Shown: in pieces, positions 44,065-53,379 of the stretch
Layout of the letters: the number at the start of each line of letters is the position of its first letter
How positions within the stretch are numbered: position 1 is the stretch's first letter
Source: Bacillus sp. FJAT-29790
GTDB lineage: Bacteria; Bacillota; Bacilli; Bacillales; Cytobacillaceae
Assembly: GCF_019039215.1 (NCBI RefSeq)
Contig: NZ_JAHNZZ010000003.1
Span: forward strand, 37,305-101,304
Direction: 5' to 3'
DNA length: 64,000 nucleotides
The notes under the pieces: generated by a model
The model's input: the letters and a program-made list of their open reading frames with translations, nothing else
What the model was told of the DNA's origin: nothing
The model's database searches: none
Translations under genes and position numbers: made by a program

Positions 44065-45791
44065 TATTTCAAGTCTTCGATTGAATTAATATCAACATAC
44101 TTCGGCACAACTAATCCATTCTTCGTTCCATGAAGATTAGGTCCAAGATCAATGAATTTGTCCTTATAGGTTTTATAATATTCGAGATGTGTACCCGGAA
44201 GCCATGCACTAACCATTGCATCTGCACTACCGTTGGCAATCCCGGCAAACATCGGGCCAACTTCAACCTGACTCAATGTCACATTGTAGCCTTGCTGCTC
44301 AAGAACCTTGCCAATTACATTTGTGCTGGCTATTTCTGTATCCCATGCAACATAGACAAGACTGATACGTTCACCATTCGATGCTTTGGCACCATTTGTC
44401 CACTTCGCGACTTTGTCCGGATTTGCATCTATCCATTTTTCGGCAGCTTCAGATGGGTCCATCCCCTTTGTCACATTAACCATCACATCTTCCATATCCT
44501 TTGTTTCCCAGAAGAATTGATCGAGAATTGTATAAGCACCAGGTGCATCCTGTTCCAATCCTTTCCGAACGATTGTGTGAATATCTTCAGCCCCGCCAAA
44601 GGATTTATTTGGATCTTCGAGATATTTCAAATCATAAGTGGCGAACATCCAATGCGGTGACCATCCAGTGATAATAATTGGCTTTTGTTTATCATAAGCT
44701 TTCTTCAATTCAGCAACCATGGCTGCCGAAGATCCTTCAACAAGATGCCAATTAGGCAATTTGTAATCTTCTATTGCCTTATTAGTCAACTTCATAATTC
44801 CTGCTCCTGGTTCAATCCCAATGATTTTATAATCGATTTGGGCACCGATACTGTTTGGATCCCCTTTCACAGCATTTTCTTTCGTCACTGTACCAAATAT
44901 CGCCATAATCACTACAAGCACAGCAAAAATTAACATAAAAATTTTTCTGCTAACGATATGCTCATACGCTGGTTTACGCAGGTTTTGCGAAATACGGTCA
45001 AGAATAATCGCGATAAAGACAATTGATAATCCTGCTTCAAAGCCTTGCCCTACATTAATTTGACTGACAGCTCGGTAAACATCTGCTCCAAGCCCAGGTG
45101 CGCCAACTAATGAAGCAGTTACAACCATCGACAAAGCCAGCATGATGCTTTGGTTAATCCCAGCCAAAATCGTTGGAGTTGCCAAAGGTAATTGGACTTT
45201 GAACAATTTTTGGCTATTCGTTGAGCCAAAAGCATCTGCCGCTTCAATTAATTCTTTAGACACTTCCTGAATGCCAAGATTCGTCATGCGGATTGTCGGT
45301 GCGATTGCAAAAATAAATGAAGCAATTATCCCTGGTACGACTCCGATTCCAAAAAATAAAATGGACGGAATTAAATAAACAAATGCAGGCATTGTTTGCA
45401 TAAAATCCAAAATGGGCGTAACGATTTTTCTTACAGAGTTTCTTTGTGCACACCATATTCCGATTGGTATACCTATTATTATTGTGAGCAATCCCGATAA
45501 GATTACGATTGCAAGTGTTTGAATACTTGATTCCCAATAACCAAGATTATCAATCAATAGTAAGCTAATTAATGTAAATATTCCTAATGGCCATCGGCTC
45601 GTATATGTAACCAATAGTGTTAAGATAATGATTAATACGATAGGGGGGCCTACACTTAATACGTCAATTAGGAAATTTAATAGCCCCTCGATCATCGTGG
45701 TTAAAAATGAAAATAATCCAGCAAACGCAATGGTTACCCATTCCACTAGCGAATCTATCCATTTTCCCAGTGGGATTTTTGGCATATTCAT
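44064..45791 (-). CDS. Glycine betaine/proline-betaine ABC transporter, fused permease and substrate-binding protein (OpuABC-like)
   Basis: 575 residues. Residues 1-300 are the OpuAB/ProW permease (PTIRMTNLGIQEVSKELIEAADAFG is the ATPase-contact loop). A membrane segment at about 283-302 (IFMLIFAVLVVIMAIFG) anchors the second half, which matches OpuAC-type binding proteins in order (IGIEPGAGIMKLTNKAI). The three betaine-cage tryptophans are in ITGWSPHW, YVAWDTEI and SAWLPGTH. B. subtilis OpuA has separate AB and AC genes; the fused form is known from Lactococcus. It imports glycine betaine or proline betaine for osmoprotection, and here possibly as a nutrient. Confidence 0.93.
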   Translation of the reverse strand: MNMPKIPLGKWIDSLVEWVTIAFAGLFSFLTTMIEGLLNFLIDVLSVGPPIVLIIILTLLVTYTSRWPLGIFTLISLLLIDNLGYWESSIQTLAIVILSGLLTIIIGIPIGIWCAQRNSVRKIVTPILDFMQTMPAFVYLIPSILFFGIGVVPGIIASFIFAIAPTIRMTNLGIQEVSKELIEAADAFGSTNSQKLFKVQLPLATPTILAGINQSIMLALSMVVTASLVGAPGLGADVYRAVSQINVGQGFEAGLSIVFIAIILDRISQNLRKPAYEHIVSRKIFMLIFAVLVVIMAIFGTVTKENAVKGDPNSIGAQIDYKIIGIEPGAGIMKLTNKAIEDYKLPNWHLVEGSSAAMVAELKKAYDKQKPIIITGWSPHWMFATYDLKYLEDPNKSFGGAEDIHTIVRKGLEQDAPGAYTILDQFFWETKDMEDVMVNVTKGMDPSEAAEKWIDANPDKVAKWTNGAKASNGERISLVYVAWDTEIASTNVIGKVLEQQGYNVTLSQVEVGPMFAGIANGSADAMVSAWLPGTHLEYYKTYKDKFIDLGPNLHGTKNGLVVPKYVDINSIEDLK

Positions 45792-45795
45792 TTAA

Positions 45796-47001
45796 TCAAT
45801 CACTTCCCATCTCGTTCAAAGCATCTTTATTACCTGCTAAAGCACCAATGACTGCACCGCGAATAACAATTCCTTTTATTCTGTTCTCTGCATCTATAAC
45901 TGGTAATGGCAGACTTGAGGTTGCCATCACTTCCATAACATCACTAAGTAATGCATCCTCTGTAACGTTTGGGATATCGGTCGTCATCGTTTCAGACATA
46001 GATTGGTTCTGATCGATTGCCTGTCGCGCTTGTTCAGCGGTTAGAACGCCCAATAACTTCTGTTTACGATCCACGACAAAAATGCTGGAATATCCTTGTT
46101 TCCGCATAATTTCCAATGCGACCCTTGGGCCTCGGTCTACACCGATTTTCTCTGGACGCTTCATTACGTGTGAAGCTGTCAATACTTTTGATAAATCAAC
46201 ATCTTCAACGAACTTTTCGACAAATTCATTGGCTGGATTCATCATAATTTGTTCAGGACTTCCCAGTTGAATCACACTGCCATCTTTCATCAGTGCAATT
46301 CTGTCTCCAATCCGCAATGCTTCATCTAAATCGTGGGTAATAAAAATAATTGTTTTTTTATATTGATCTTGGATTTCAAGTAATTCATCCTGCATATCTT
46401 TTCGGATTAACGGATCAAGGGCACTAAAGGCCTCATCCATCAATAAAATATTGGTATCACTCGCTAGGGCCCGTGCGAGGCCTACCCTCTGCTGCATGCC
46501 GCCGCTTAACTGGGACGGCAGTTGGTGTTCATAGCCTTTTAAACCAACGATTTCAAGTGCATTCATCGCTTTTTCCCGACGTTCATCAGCAGGAACTTTC
46601 TGGATTTCAAGACCAAACTCGGTGTTCTCCAAAATTGTTTTATGAGGAAATAAAGCAAAATTCTGAAAGACCATGCTAATTTTCTTCTGTCTAACCTCCC
46701 TAAGTCTTGCGGCATTCATCTTCACAATATCTTCATTTTCTATTAGAATCTCTCCAATTGTAGGATCAATCAGCCGATTAAACATGCGGATTAAGGTTGA
46801 TTTCCCACTCCCCGATAAACCCATAATTACAAAAATTTCGCCAGGGAAAATCTCAAAACTTACATTATTAACGCCAACTGTTTGCCCCGTTTCTTTCAAA
46901 ATTTCGTTCTTTTTTTTACCTTTTTTCAATAAATGAATTGCAGCTTCAGGAGATTTCCCAAAAACCTTTGAGACATTCCTGACTTCTACATTTGGCTCCA
47001 T
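45796..47001 (-). CDS. opuAA: Glycine betaine ABC transporter ATP-binding protein with CBS domains (OpuAA-like)
   Basis: 401 residues. Walker A GLSGSGKSTL, signature LSGGMQQRVGLARAL, Walker B ILLMDEAFSALDP, then two CBS domains (about 285-400) that in OpuA sense ionic strength. The last residues NKDALNEMGSD are short and acidic. GAGGTGAATGA precedes the ATG. The fused permease/binding-protein gene starts four bases after its stop. Osmotic induction is usual for this operon type but no promoter element is certain here. Confidence 0.94.
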   Translation of the reverse strand: MEPNVEVRNVSKVFGKSPEAAIHLLKKGKKKNEILKETGQTVGVNNVSFEIFPGEIFVIMGLSGSGKSTLIRMFNRLIDPTIGEILIENEDIVKMNAARLREVRQKKISMVFQNFALFPHKTILENTEFGLEIQKVPADERREKAMNALEIVGLKGYEHQLPSQLSGGMQQRVGLARALASDTNILLMDEAFSALDPLIRKDMQDELLEIQDQYKKTIIFITHDLDEALRIGDRIALMKDGSVIQLGSPEQIMMNPANEFVEKFVEDVDLSKVLTASHVMKRPEKIGVDRGPRVALEIMRKQGYSSIFVVDRKQKLLGVLTAEQARQAIDQNQSMSETMTTDIPNVTEDALLSDVMEVMATSSLPLPVIDAENRIKGIVIRGAVIGALAGNKDALNEMGSD

Positions 47002-47316
47002 TCATTCACCTCATTCTTTTAATTAGGCTTATTTCTAAATTACTTGAAGAGAATTCGGGCACGAATAAACTCTTTGCGTGATTATACTTCTACCTATTTT
47101 TCAAAAAATCATATAAGCAAATTTAGTATTTGTTGGAGCGACCAAGTTTATGACTCTAACATTAAATTTAAAATATTCCGTCTACTTGATATAAATTCGA
47201 CACCTTTCGATAAAAGCTAGGTATTATTCATTGTATAATCAGTTAAAACAGTTCACAAAGTTAGTGATAAATATCTATTTTCAATTTATATAATTAAGTA
47301 GAAAGGTGGGATCCTT
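47002..47316. other. Divergent promoter region between opuAA and a chemoreceptor gene
   Basis: 315 AT-rich bases. A TATAAT at 47234-47239 could serve the chemoreceptor, though no good -35 is 17 bases away and no clear sigma-D pattern was found. Nothing that looks like a gene. Confidence 0.4.
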
Positions 47317-49011
47317 ATGAAAATATCATCAATGATTAAACGTATTACTTTTGTGATGATCGCTTTATCCCTTGTCGGTTTTACTAGTTTAATTTTACTT
47401 TTCGAGGGGATTAAAGACCGCGAAAAAGCGATTGTGAAACAAATGGAATATAAGGAATTAGCTGATGAATTAATTGCGGCTAATGAGTTTTTAACAAATA
47501 CAATAAGAATTTACGTGCAATTTGGAGAAAAGAAATATTATGACGACTATTTTTATGAGGTAGATGAATTAAAAACAAGAGACAAGGCAGTCTCAAGATT
47601 AAATGATCTCGATGCGCCAAAGGACTTACTTGCATTAATTAATAAGGCAAAAACATACTCGGATGCATTAATCCAACTCGAAGATTCTGCAATAACTGCA
47701 GTTGACAATGGTGATTTTGGAAAAGCGCGAAACTTTGTATTTGGAGGTACATACGAACAAAATCGCTTAAAAATCGCGGACACATTAGAGGAATTTAATA
47801 ATAAATTAGAAATGTTTACGCAAGCTGAGGCTGATAAATCCTTAACCAAAATGCACCTCAATTTAAATGTAACGATTGCTGCCATTATTATTATGGTCAT
47901 AAGCATAGTCGGTTCGTTGATGCTTTTGCAAAGAAGAATTCGACCACTCCAGCAATTAACACGAGTGGCTAATAAAGTGGCTGAAGGCGACCTAACGACG
48001 AAACCGCTTCAATATAAATCAAAGAAGGACGAAGTTGCCCAATTGAACACGTCCATTAATGCCATGGTGCAAAACCTGCAATCGCTTATTCAGCAAGTTC
48101 AACTGACATCAGAGCAAGTCGCCTCATCTTCTGATGAATTATCTGCCAGCGCTGAACAAAGCAGTATCGCAAGTGAGGATGTTACGAAAACCATTCAAGA
48201 ACTATCGGTTGGCGCGGATCGGCAAGCCAATAGCATTGAAGAAACATCAGCTATTATTCATCAACTTGCTGTTAGCACACAACAAATTGAAGCCACTACA
48301 GATTCTGTATTAAAATCATCAAACACAGCCGCAAATAAAGCACTTGAGGGAAATAAATCAGTTCAAATAACAATCCAACAAATGAATTCGATTAATCATT
48401 CCGTTACTGAATTATCTGAAGTAATTATTGGACTCGGGGAACACTCGAAGGAAATCGGACAAATTGTAGAAGTGATTACTAGTATTGCCGAACAAACAAA
48501 TCTATTAGCTTTAAATGCTGCAATTGAAGCGGCTAGAGCAGGAGAGCACGGAAAAGGTTTCGCAGTTGTAGCTGATGAAGTTCGTAAATTGGCTGAGCAG
48601 TCTGGCAAATCGGCTAAACAAATTTCCAATCTAGTTTCTGTCATCCAATCCAAAACAGGTCAAGCAGTACATTCAATGGAATCAACTTCAAAAGAAGTTG
48701 ATCAAGGAATTTTCCTGGTCAATTCTGCGGGAGAATCATTCAAAACCATCCAAGATGCGATAAGTGAAGTAACAGAGCAAATTGAGAAAGTAACAATGTC
48801 TGTTGAGCAAGTATCGGCCGGAACCGAACAAATGATACAATCCGTAGAACTTGTAAAAACAGTTGCAAACGAAGCGGCAGCAGGTACCCAAACCGTTTCG
48901 GCAGCATCAGAAGAACAACTAGCCTCTATGGAGGAAATAACTTCCTCAGCATTTTCATTATCGAAATTAGCGGAAGAATTACAAACACAAGTTGGAAGAT
49001 TTAAATATTAA
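47317..49011 (+). CDS. Methyl-accepting chemotaxis protein
   Basis: 564 residues. Two membrane segments (about 8-30 and 188-210) flank a 155-residue helical sensor domain with the look of a four-helix bundle; then HAMP ([20 protein letters not shown]) and the cytoplasmic signalling hairpin with the invariant tip [38 protein letters not shown]. No C-terminal tethering pentapeptide. Ligand unknown; nearby import genes suggest an amino acid or betaine, but that is only position. AAGGTGGGATCC precedes the ATG. Confidence 0.94.
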   Translation: MKISSMIKRITFVMIALSLVGFTSLILLFEGIKDREKAIVKQMEYKELADELIAANEFLTNTIRIYVQFGEKKYYDDYFYEVDELKTRDKAVSRLNDLDAPKDLLALINKAKTYSDALIQLEDSAITAVDNGDFGKARNFVFGGTYEQNRLKIADTLEEFNNKLEMFTQAEADKSLTKMHLNLNVTIAAIIIMVISIVGSLMLLQRRIRPLQQLTRVANKVAEGDLTTKPLQYKSKKDEVAQLNTSINAMVQNLQSLIQQVQLTSEQVASSSDELSASAEQSSIASEDVTKTIQELSVGADRQANSIEETSAIIHQLAVSTQQIEATTDSVLKSSNTAANKALEGNKSVQITIQQMNSINHSVTELSEVIIGLGEHSKEIGQIVEVITSIAEQTNLLALNAAIEAARAGEHGKGFAVVADEVRKLAEQSGKSAKQISNLVSVIQSKTGQAVHSMESTSKEVDQGIFLVNSAGESFKTIQDAISEVTEQIEKVTMSVEQVSAGTEQMIQSVELVKTVANEAAAGTQTVSAASEEQLASMEEITSSAFSLSKLAEELQTQVGRFKY

Positions 49012-49019
49012 AAGACCAT

Positions 49020-49050
49020 AGAACCCAGGTTAGCTATACCTTGGTTCTTT
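49020..49050 (+). terminator. Terminator of the chemoreceptor gene
   Basis: AGAACC-CAGG pairs with CCTT-GGTTCT, followed by TTTTAT on the plus strand, directly after the stop at 49011. Confidence 0.75.
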
Positions 49051-49118
49051 TATAAAAACACTAAAAAACATTCATGGGCGTATGCTCCAAACCCTGTATG
49101 TAATTATTCACAAAGAAT

Positions 49119-49145
49119 AAGAGATATCTACTCTGGATATCTCTT
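49119..49145 (-). terminator. Hairpin downstream of the PAP2 gene
   Basis: AGAGATATC (49120-49128) pairs with GATATCTCT (49136-49144); on the minus strand it is followed by TATTCTTTG. A moderate terminator for the PAP2 gene. Confidence 0.6.
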
Positions 49146-49200
49146 CGTTCTCATTATATTTAATGCACATTATCTTCTTCAAACTTTTTCAACACCGGTA

Positions 49201-49869
49201 CTATTCTCGCACCAATTTGTTCCCTTCTAGGCGCCTCCGCTTTTCTTGATATCTCTGAAAGAAATAAATGGCAAGTGCAAGCCAACATCCGCTAGCTAAA
49301 TAGCCGCCGATAACGTCACTAGGATAATGCACTCCGAGATAAATACGACTTATTCCAATTGCAAGAATCATGACCGTACTGAAGATGATCAGAATCGTGC
49401 GTCCTATGCGCGTTGGTATATGGCGCCATAATAAAAATGCGAGAGTAGCATATAGAGCGAATGCGTTCATCGAATGGCCGCTCGGAAAGCTGTAGCCACC
49501 AACCTCAATAAGTCGATGTAAGTCAGGACGGGCACGATGGAAGAACCACTTTAAAATTTGATTAAGGACTGCTGACCCGGCAATAACTGAAAAAAACAAT
49601 ATGGTTTCTGATCGATGTTTTAAAACCTTGTACATGAATAATGAAGCAAGAAGAATGATAATTACCGCGCATTTAGTAGACCCTACAAAAGTAAAAAACT
49701 TCATAATATTCGTCAAGAACGGTGTTTCCCTTCCTTGAATAAAGGAAATAACCGTACTATCAAATTGAACAATGTTCTGTCCGCTGACAAGGATAGCTAT
49801 AAAACTAAAACCAATCAGCGATACAATGCTTAAAAGAAATGCAAATGAGAGTTGAAACTTTAAGTTCAT
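49201..49869 (-). CDS. PAP2-family membrane phosphatase (possible undecaprenyl-diphosphate or lipid phosphatase)
   Basis: 222 residues from the ATG at 49869 (a longer TTG reading to 49896 is possible; neither has a strong ribosome site). Five to six membrane segments. All three PAP2 motifs are present: KWFFHRARP (KX6RP), SFPSGHSMN, and SRIYLGVHYPSDV with the nucleophile histidine and its aspartate. The active site lies outside the membrane in this family; substrates are isoprenoid or phosphatidyl lipids. Lies next to a two-component system but with no clear link. Confidence 0.88.
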   Translation of the reverse strand: MNLKFQLSFAFLLSIVSLIGFSFIAILVSGQNIVQFDSTVISFIQGRETPFLTNIMKFFTFVGSTKCAVIIILLASLFMYKVLKHRSETILFFSVIAGSAVLNQILKWFFHRARPDLHRLIEVGGYSFPSGHSMNAFALYATLAFLLWRHIPTRIGRTILIIFSTVMILAIGISRIYLGVHYPSDVIGGYLASGCWLALAIYFFQRYQEKRRRLEGNKLVRE

Positions 49870-49966
49870 TCTTAAATAACCGCCTTTGTTCCACAAATAG
49901 ATTTTGATATCAGAAAGAGATGAATATTATGATCATCAAATTCCTAGTTACTGTTAATGACTCGAG

Positions 49967-51352
49967 TTATAAAGCATAAGGTAGAAGAAGAATAACGGCG
50001 GTCCCTTCGCCAAGTATACTTTTTACCTTAATTTCACCATTATTTTCCTCCACCATATTTTTTACAATCGATAATCCTAGTCCATTTCCACCCTTACTTC
50101 TGCTTCGCGCTTTATCGACGCGATAAAACCGGTCAAATATATATGGCAAGTCCTCTTCACTGATGCCATATCCATTATCACTAATTTCAATTTTACACTT
50201 CCCGTTTTCATCACTCATATTTAGAGTAATCTCCTTTTGATCGCCACTATACTTTATCGCATTATCAATAATATTGATAAGAATTTGTTTCAATTGCACC
50301 GGAGGAATAGAAAGCAAGATGTCTGTACCACTTTGATTTTGGCACACTATTATTAAATCCCTATGAATTAGTTTATAATTGCAAAGAACATCCTCTATTG
50401 TTTCTAAAGCATAACAAGGGTTTGGATGGCTAATTTCATTTTCCTTCTGCTCTAACTGGCTGAGCTGCAACAATTCATTCGTTAATTCGATCATTCGATT
50501 TGTTTCTTTAATACTAATGTTTAATGATCGTTCAAGAATTTCTTTATTATCCTTTCCCCATCTTATTAACAGAGATAGATGGCCATGAATAACCGCTAAT
50601 GGCGTTCGAAGTTCATGGGATGCATCTTCTATAAACCTTCTTTGTTTTAAAATCGAACCCTCAACTTTATCCATCATCGAATTAAAGATCGAGCTTAATT
50701 GAGAAAATTCATCTTTTGTTTCCAAAACCGGTACACGTTCTTGAAATTGCTGATCATCAATTTTTCTCATTGTATTAGCCAAGATCCTGATGGGCGATAA
50801 TAATTTCCTTGCTAAGATAAGACCACTAACTAGACTTAATACTAGTGATAGTAACGTACCTAACATCAAAACCCAGAAAACCTTTTCGATAAAGGTATCG
50901 AACGTTTCAACGTTTTTGCCAATTTCAAGCGTTCCGCTAAATGATTCCAATTTCAATGGCTCTTTTAATAATAGTAAATCCTCGCCCTCAACTTTCGTAC
51001 GAACAATCCTATTTGGTTGTTGGAGCATTTCTTTTTGAATATCTGGAAAATCCTCTGAGATATCATACAGTTCGTTTCCTGCTTCATCTACAATCCTGAT
51101 CATTTCATGTTTTTCGATAATTTTGTCAAAAAAAATTTCAGTACCTGATAAATTCTGCTCTTTTAATTTCAATTGCTCAGAAATATAGGTTTGAACTTCC
51201 TTTGCTCGTTTATACAATAATTCCTCTTCTTGTTTAAGAGTAAAGGTATGGATAAGAATGAGTTGAATAATATTACAGATGATAAAAATGAAAAAAATAA
51301 AAACAGCTGAAAAAATGGTCATTTTCCATTTTACGGATAAATTATTCAACAT
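49967..51352 (-). CDS. Sensor histidine kinase
   Basis: 461 residues. Membrane segments at about 10-35 and 158-180 enclose a 120-residue extracytoplasmic sensor. HAMP follows (LLSPIRILANTMRKIDDQQF), then the phosphorylated His in FIEDASHELRTPLAVIHGHL, and the ATPase boxes IIDNAIKYSG (N) and DNGYGISEEDLPYIFDRFYR plus GGNGLGLSIVK (G). Pairs with the response regulator upstream (gap 13 bases). With the PepSY-domain gene next to them the trio resembles B. subtilis ykoG-ykoH-ykoJ. The stimulus is unknown, perhaps envelope-related. Confidence 0.94.
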   Translation of the reverse strand: MLNNLSVKWKMTIFSAVFIFFIFIICNIIQLILIHTFTLKQEEELLYKRAKEVQTYISEQLKLKEQNLSGTEIFFDKIIEKHEMIRIVDEAGNELYDISEDFPDIQKEMLQQPNRIVRTKVEGEDLLLLKEPLKLESFSGTLEIGKNVETFDTFIEKVFWVLMLGTLLSLVLSLVSGLILARKLLSPIRILANTMRKIDDQQFQERVPVLETKDEFSQLSSIFNSMMDKVEGSILKQRRFIEDASHELRTPLAVIHGHLSLLIRWGKDNKEILERSLNISIKETNRMIELTNELLQLSQLEQKENEISHPNPCYALETIEDVLCNYKLIHRDLIIVCQNQSGTDILLSIPPVQLKQILINIIDNAIKYSGDQKEITLNMSDENGKCKIEISDNGYGISEEDLPYIFDRFYRVDKARSRSKGGNGLGLSIVKNMVEENNGEIKVKSILGEGTAVILLLPYAL

Positions 51353-51365
51353 TCTACGTTCTCCT

Positions 51366-52037
51366 TTACTTTCTCAATACATACCCTGACCCCCTAACGG
51401 TTCGGATATAGGATTCATCTCCATTATCATCCAATTTCGTTCTAAGATAGCTAATATAAACATCGACAATATTCGTTTCGACAGAGGTATCGTATCCCCA
51501 TACTTCCTCTAAAAGGATCTCTCTTGTTAATACTCTATTTATGTTTTTCATTAACAGTAAAAGTAAATCAAATTCAGTTTTCGTTAGTTCGATCGTTTCA
51601 TTTCCTCGTTTTACAACCCTTGCTTCTGTATCCATTTCCAAATCTCGATAGGTTAATTTACGATTTCTCTGAACACTTTCTACTCTTCGAAAGACGGATC
51701 TCATTCTCGCCAAAAGCTCTTCAATTTGGAAAGGCTTTGATATATAATCATCTGCACCGCTATCTAATCCTGAAATGCGATCTAACACACTATCGCGAGC
51801 GGTAATCATTATAATCGGGGTATTTTTACTAGAACGAATTCTTCTGCACACTTCAATTCCATTTAGGCTAGGAAGCATTAAGTCTAATAAAACAAGATCA
51901 ATCTCCTCATTCAGCGCAATCGCTAAACCCACTCTCCCGTCAAAGGCAACGATAACCTCGTATCCCTCGTATTCTAGCTCTAATCGGATAAATTCTGACA
52001 GATCGGCTTCATCTTCAATGATCAGTATTTTCTTCAT
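51366..52037 (-). CDS. OmpR/PhoB-family response regulator
   Basis: 223 residues. Receiver domain with acidic pair (IIEDEAD), phospho-Asp in LVLLDLMLPS, Thr in MITARD and Lys in DYISKPF; C-terminal winged helix with LTKTEFDLLLLLMKN and the ending YIRTVRGSGYVLRK. It is co-transcribed with the kinase. GGGAGTATTA precedes the ATG. Confidence 0.95.
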   Translation of the reverse strand: MKKILIIEDEADLSEFIRLELEYEGYEVIVAFDGRVGLAIALNEEIDLVLLDLMLPSLNGIEVCRRIRSSKNTPIIMITARDSVLDRISGLDSGADDYISKPFQIEELLARMRSVFRRVESVQRNRKLTYRDLEMDTEARVVKRGNETIELTKTEFDLLLLLMKNINRVLTREILLEEVWGYDTSVETNIVDVYISYLRTKLDDNGDESYIRTVRGSGYVLRK

Positions 52038-52077
52038 TAATACTCCCTACTTTTATTAAAATTCATTAATGAAAATA

Positions 52078-52117
52078 CCTGTGTGTTATGTGCTAACAAG
52101 GAGCCACAACACACAGG
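52078..52117. other. 10-bp hairpin upstream of the response regulator gene
   Basis: CCTGTGTGTT (52078-52087) pairs with AACACACAGG (52108-52117) with a 20-base loop and no T run. It lies 40-80 bases before the regulator start and might be a leader structure or an operator. Confidence 0.4.
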
Positions 52118-52159
52118 AGGTTTATGCAGCAACGGTATTATTTATACATAACCTAGATT

Positions 52160-52206
52160 GAAAAAGGTGTCACTAACAAAATAGAAATTTGTCGGACACC
52201 TTTTTC
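52160..52206 (-). terminator. Terminator of the PepSY-domain gene
   Basis: GAAAAAGGTGTC pairs perfectly with GACACCTTTTTC; it lies directly after the PepSY stop and the T run is in the descending arm. Confidence 0.8.
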
Positions 52207-52212
52207 ATGGTA

Positions 52213-52629
52213 TTATTCTTCCTCGCCACTTTCTCCTTCATCATCTTTTTCAACATTTATTACTTTACCTGTTTGTGCATCTACTTTTACGTCTTGTTGA
52301 CTTCCGTCTTTCGCTTTAATTTCGACGCCGTATACAATCGTTCCATCTTCATCCTCTAATTCAACATCTTTTAAGGTTCCAGGCACTTTTTCTAGGGCGA
52401 TTTTAATGCTTTCTGCTTCTTTAATTTTTACTTTTTTCACTAAATCAGCTTGTTCCAGCTGTTCATTTTGTTCCCTTGGTTCATTTGGTTCATTTTGTTC
52501 ATTTTGTTCCCTTTGCTCTATAGGCTTTTCCTTAGAAGCGGCTGATGCCATAGCAGCACTTGTTGCTCCACCAGTAATAATTGTCGCTGCTAATGCAGGA
52601 ATGATAAATTTTTTAAATTTGTTATTCAT
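52213..52629 (-). CDS. Secreted PepSY-domain protein
   Basis: 138 residues. Signal peptide at 1-30 (KKFIIPALAATIITGGATSAAMASA), then a low-complexity Glu/Gln/Asn/Pro stretch made of NEQ and NEP repeats (about 34-60), then one PepSY domain (about 66-125: ESIKIALEKVPGTLKDVELE, VEIKAKDGSQQDVKVDAQTGKVI) and an acidic tail. PepSY domains are thought to inhibit proteases or modulate envelope processes. It lies just upstream of the response regulator on the same strand, as ykoJ lies by ykoGH in B. subtilis, and may be a target of that system. Confidence 0.87.
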   Translation of the reverse strand: MNNKFKKFIIPALAATIITGGATSAAMASAASKEKPIEQREQNEQNEPNEPREQNEQLEQADLVKKVKIKEAESIKIALEKVPGTLKDVELEDEDGTIVYGVEIKAKDGSQQDVKVDAQTGKVINVEKDDEGESGEEE

Positions 52630-52803
52630 TTTATTTTCCCTCCAAAATATTATTTGCTACAAAAATGATTTTACTCAATAGAAATAAAAATCGGATGAAG
52701 GGACAATAAAAATTTGATTAATGTTTCATTAGAATTTTCTAATCTTGTATTTTAGATGAGAAATGAATTTTTTCATACTGCTAATAATACTGAAATAAAC
52801 TGT

Positions 52804-52926
52804 AATCAAATTCACCTTGGCGTATTTGCGCCCAGATTTTTATCGAGCTTGCTGCCCCCAAAACTGGATACCTATTTGCATTCACACTTATATCAGTTAG
52901 TGACTTCTGCTTGAATAAAGTTAAAA
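52804..52926. repeat. Dispersed repeat family B, copy 3
   Basis: AATCAAATTCACCTTGGCGT ATTTGCGCCCAGAT at the left and CTTCTGCTTGAATAAAGTTA at the right, with the middle shorter than in the 25207 copy. It occupies the space between the PepSY gene and nikR. Confidence 0.72.
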
Positions 52927-52945
52927 CGCTGTTTTTCATTCAAAC

Positions 52946-53365
52946 TTATACTTGCTCTACTGGTGCCACTGTAAACTTCCCATATTCGACACCTTTTAAA
53001 CTTGTCATTTTATTGCTTAGCTGCTGGATGGCTCTTGCTTTTCCCTTTACGATGATAAGCTCAAGGCAGCTGGCATGATCCAGATGAAAATGTGTAGTGG
53101 CGAGGATATTGTCATGCATATCATGCTGGATTTTCGTAAGCTCATCTAGCAGATTTCTCTGATGATGATTGTAAAATAAAAGGATGCTTCCCGCCACGAT
53201 TTGTTCATCCTCTTCCCATGACTGTTGGATAAGGGCATCACGCACAAGATCCCGAACAGCTTCAGAGCGGTTTTCATATCCTCTTTGTTTAACTAAATGG
53301 TCAAACTTTCGAAGCAAATGGCCTTCCATTGATACGCCAAATCTTTTTAACGTAGAATCCTCCAC
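52946..53365 (-). CDS. nikR: Nickel-responsive transcriptional repressor NikR
   Basis: 139 residues. N-terminal ribbon-helix-helix (LKRFGVSMEGHLLRKFDHLV..RSEAVRDLVRDAL) and C-terminal ACT-like nickel domain. The four nickel ligands of E. coli NikR (His76, His87, His89, Cys95) align with His81, His92, His94 and Cys100 in HDMHDNILATTHFHLDHASC with identical spacing. GTG start at 53365 with GGGGGAGG before it. It is the last gene of the nickel importer operon, 14 bases after nikA. It should repress the operon when nickel is plentiful, probably at the GTGTTAC boxes upstream of nikB. Confidence 0.94.
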   Translation of the reverse strand: MEDSTLKRFGVSMEGHLLRKFDHLVKQRGYENRSEAVRDLVRDALIQQSWEEDEQIVAGSILLFYNHHQRNLLDELTKIQHDMHDNILATTHFHLDHASCLELIIVKGKARAIQQLSNKMTSLKGVEYGKFTVAPVEQV

Positions 53366-53379
53366 TACATCCTCCCCCT

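Noticed and set aside
44130..44660. Long open frame (176 codons) on the plus strand
   Set aside because: It is antisense to the OpuABC-like gene, lacks a ribosome site and has unnatural Cys/His/Ile-rich composition; the sense gene has clear motifs throughout.
47150..47240. Possible sigma-D (flagellar/chemotaxis) promoter before the chemoreceptor
   Set aside because: TAAA and CGATAA are present but the spacing is several bases too short for the consensus.
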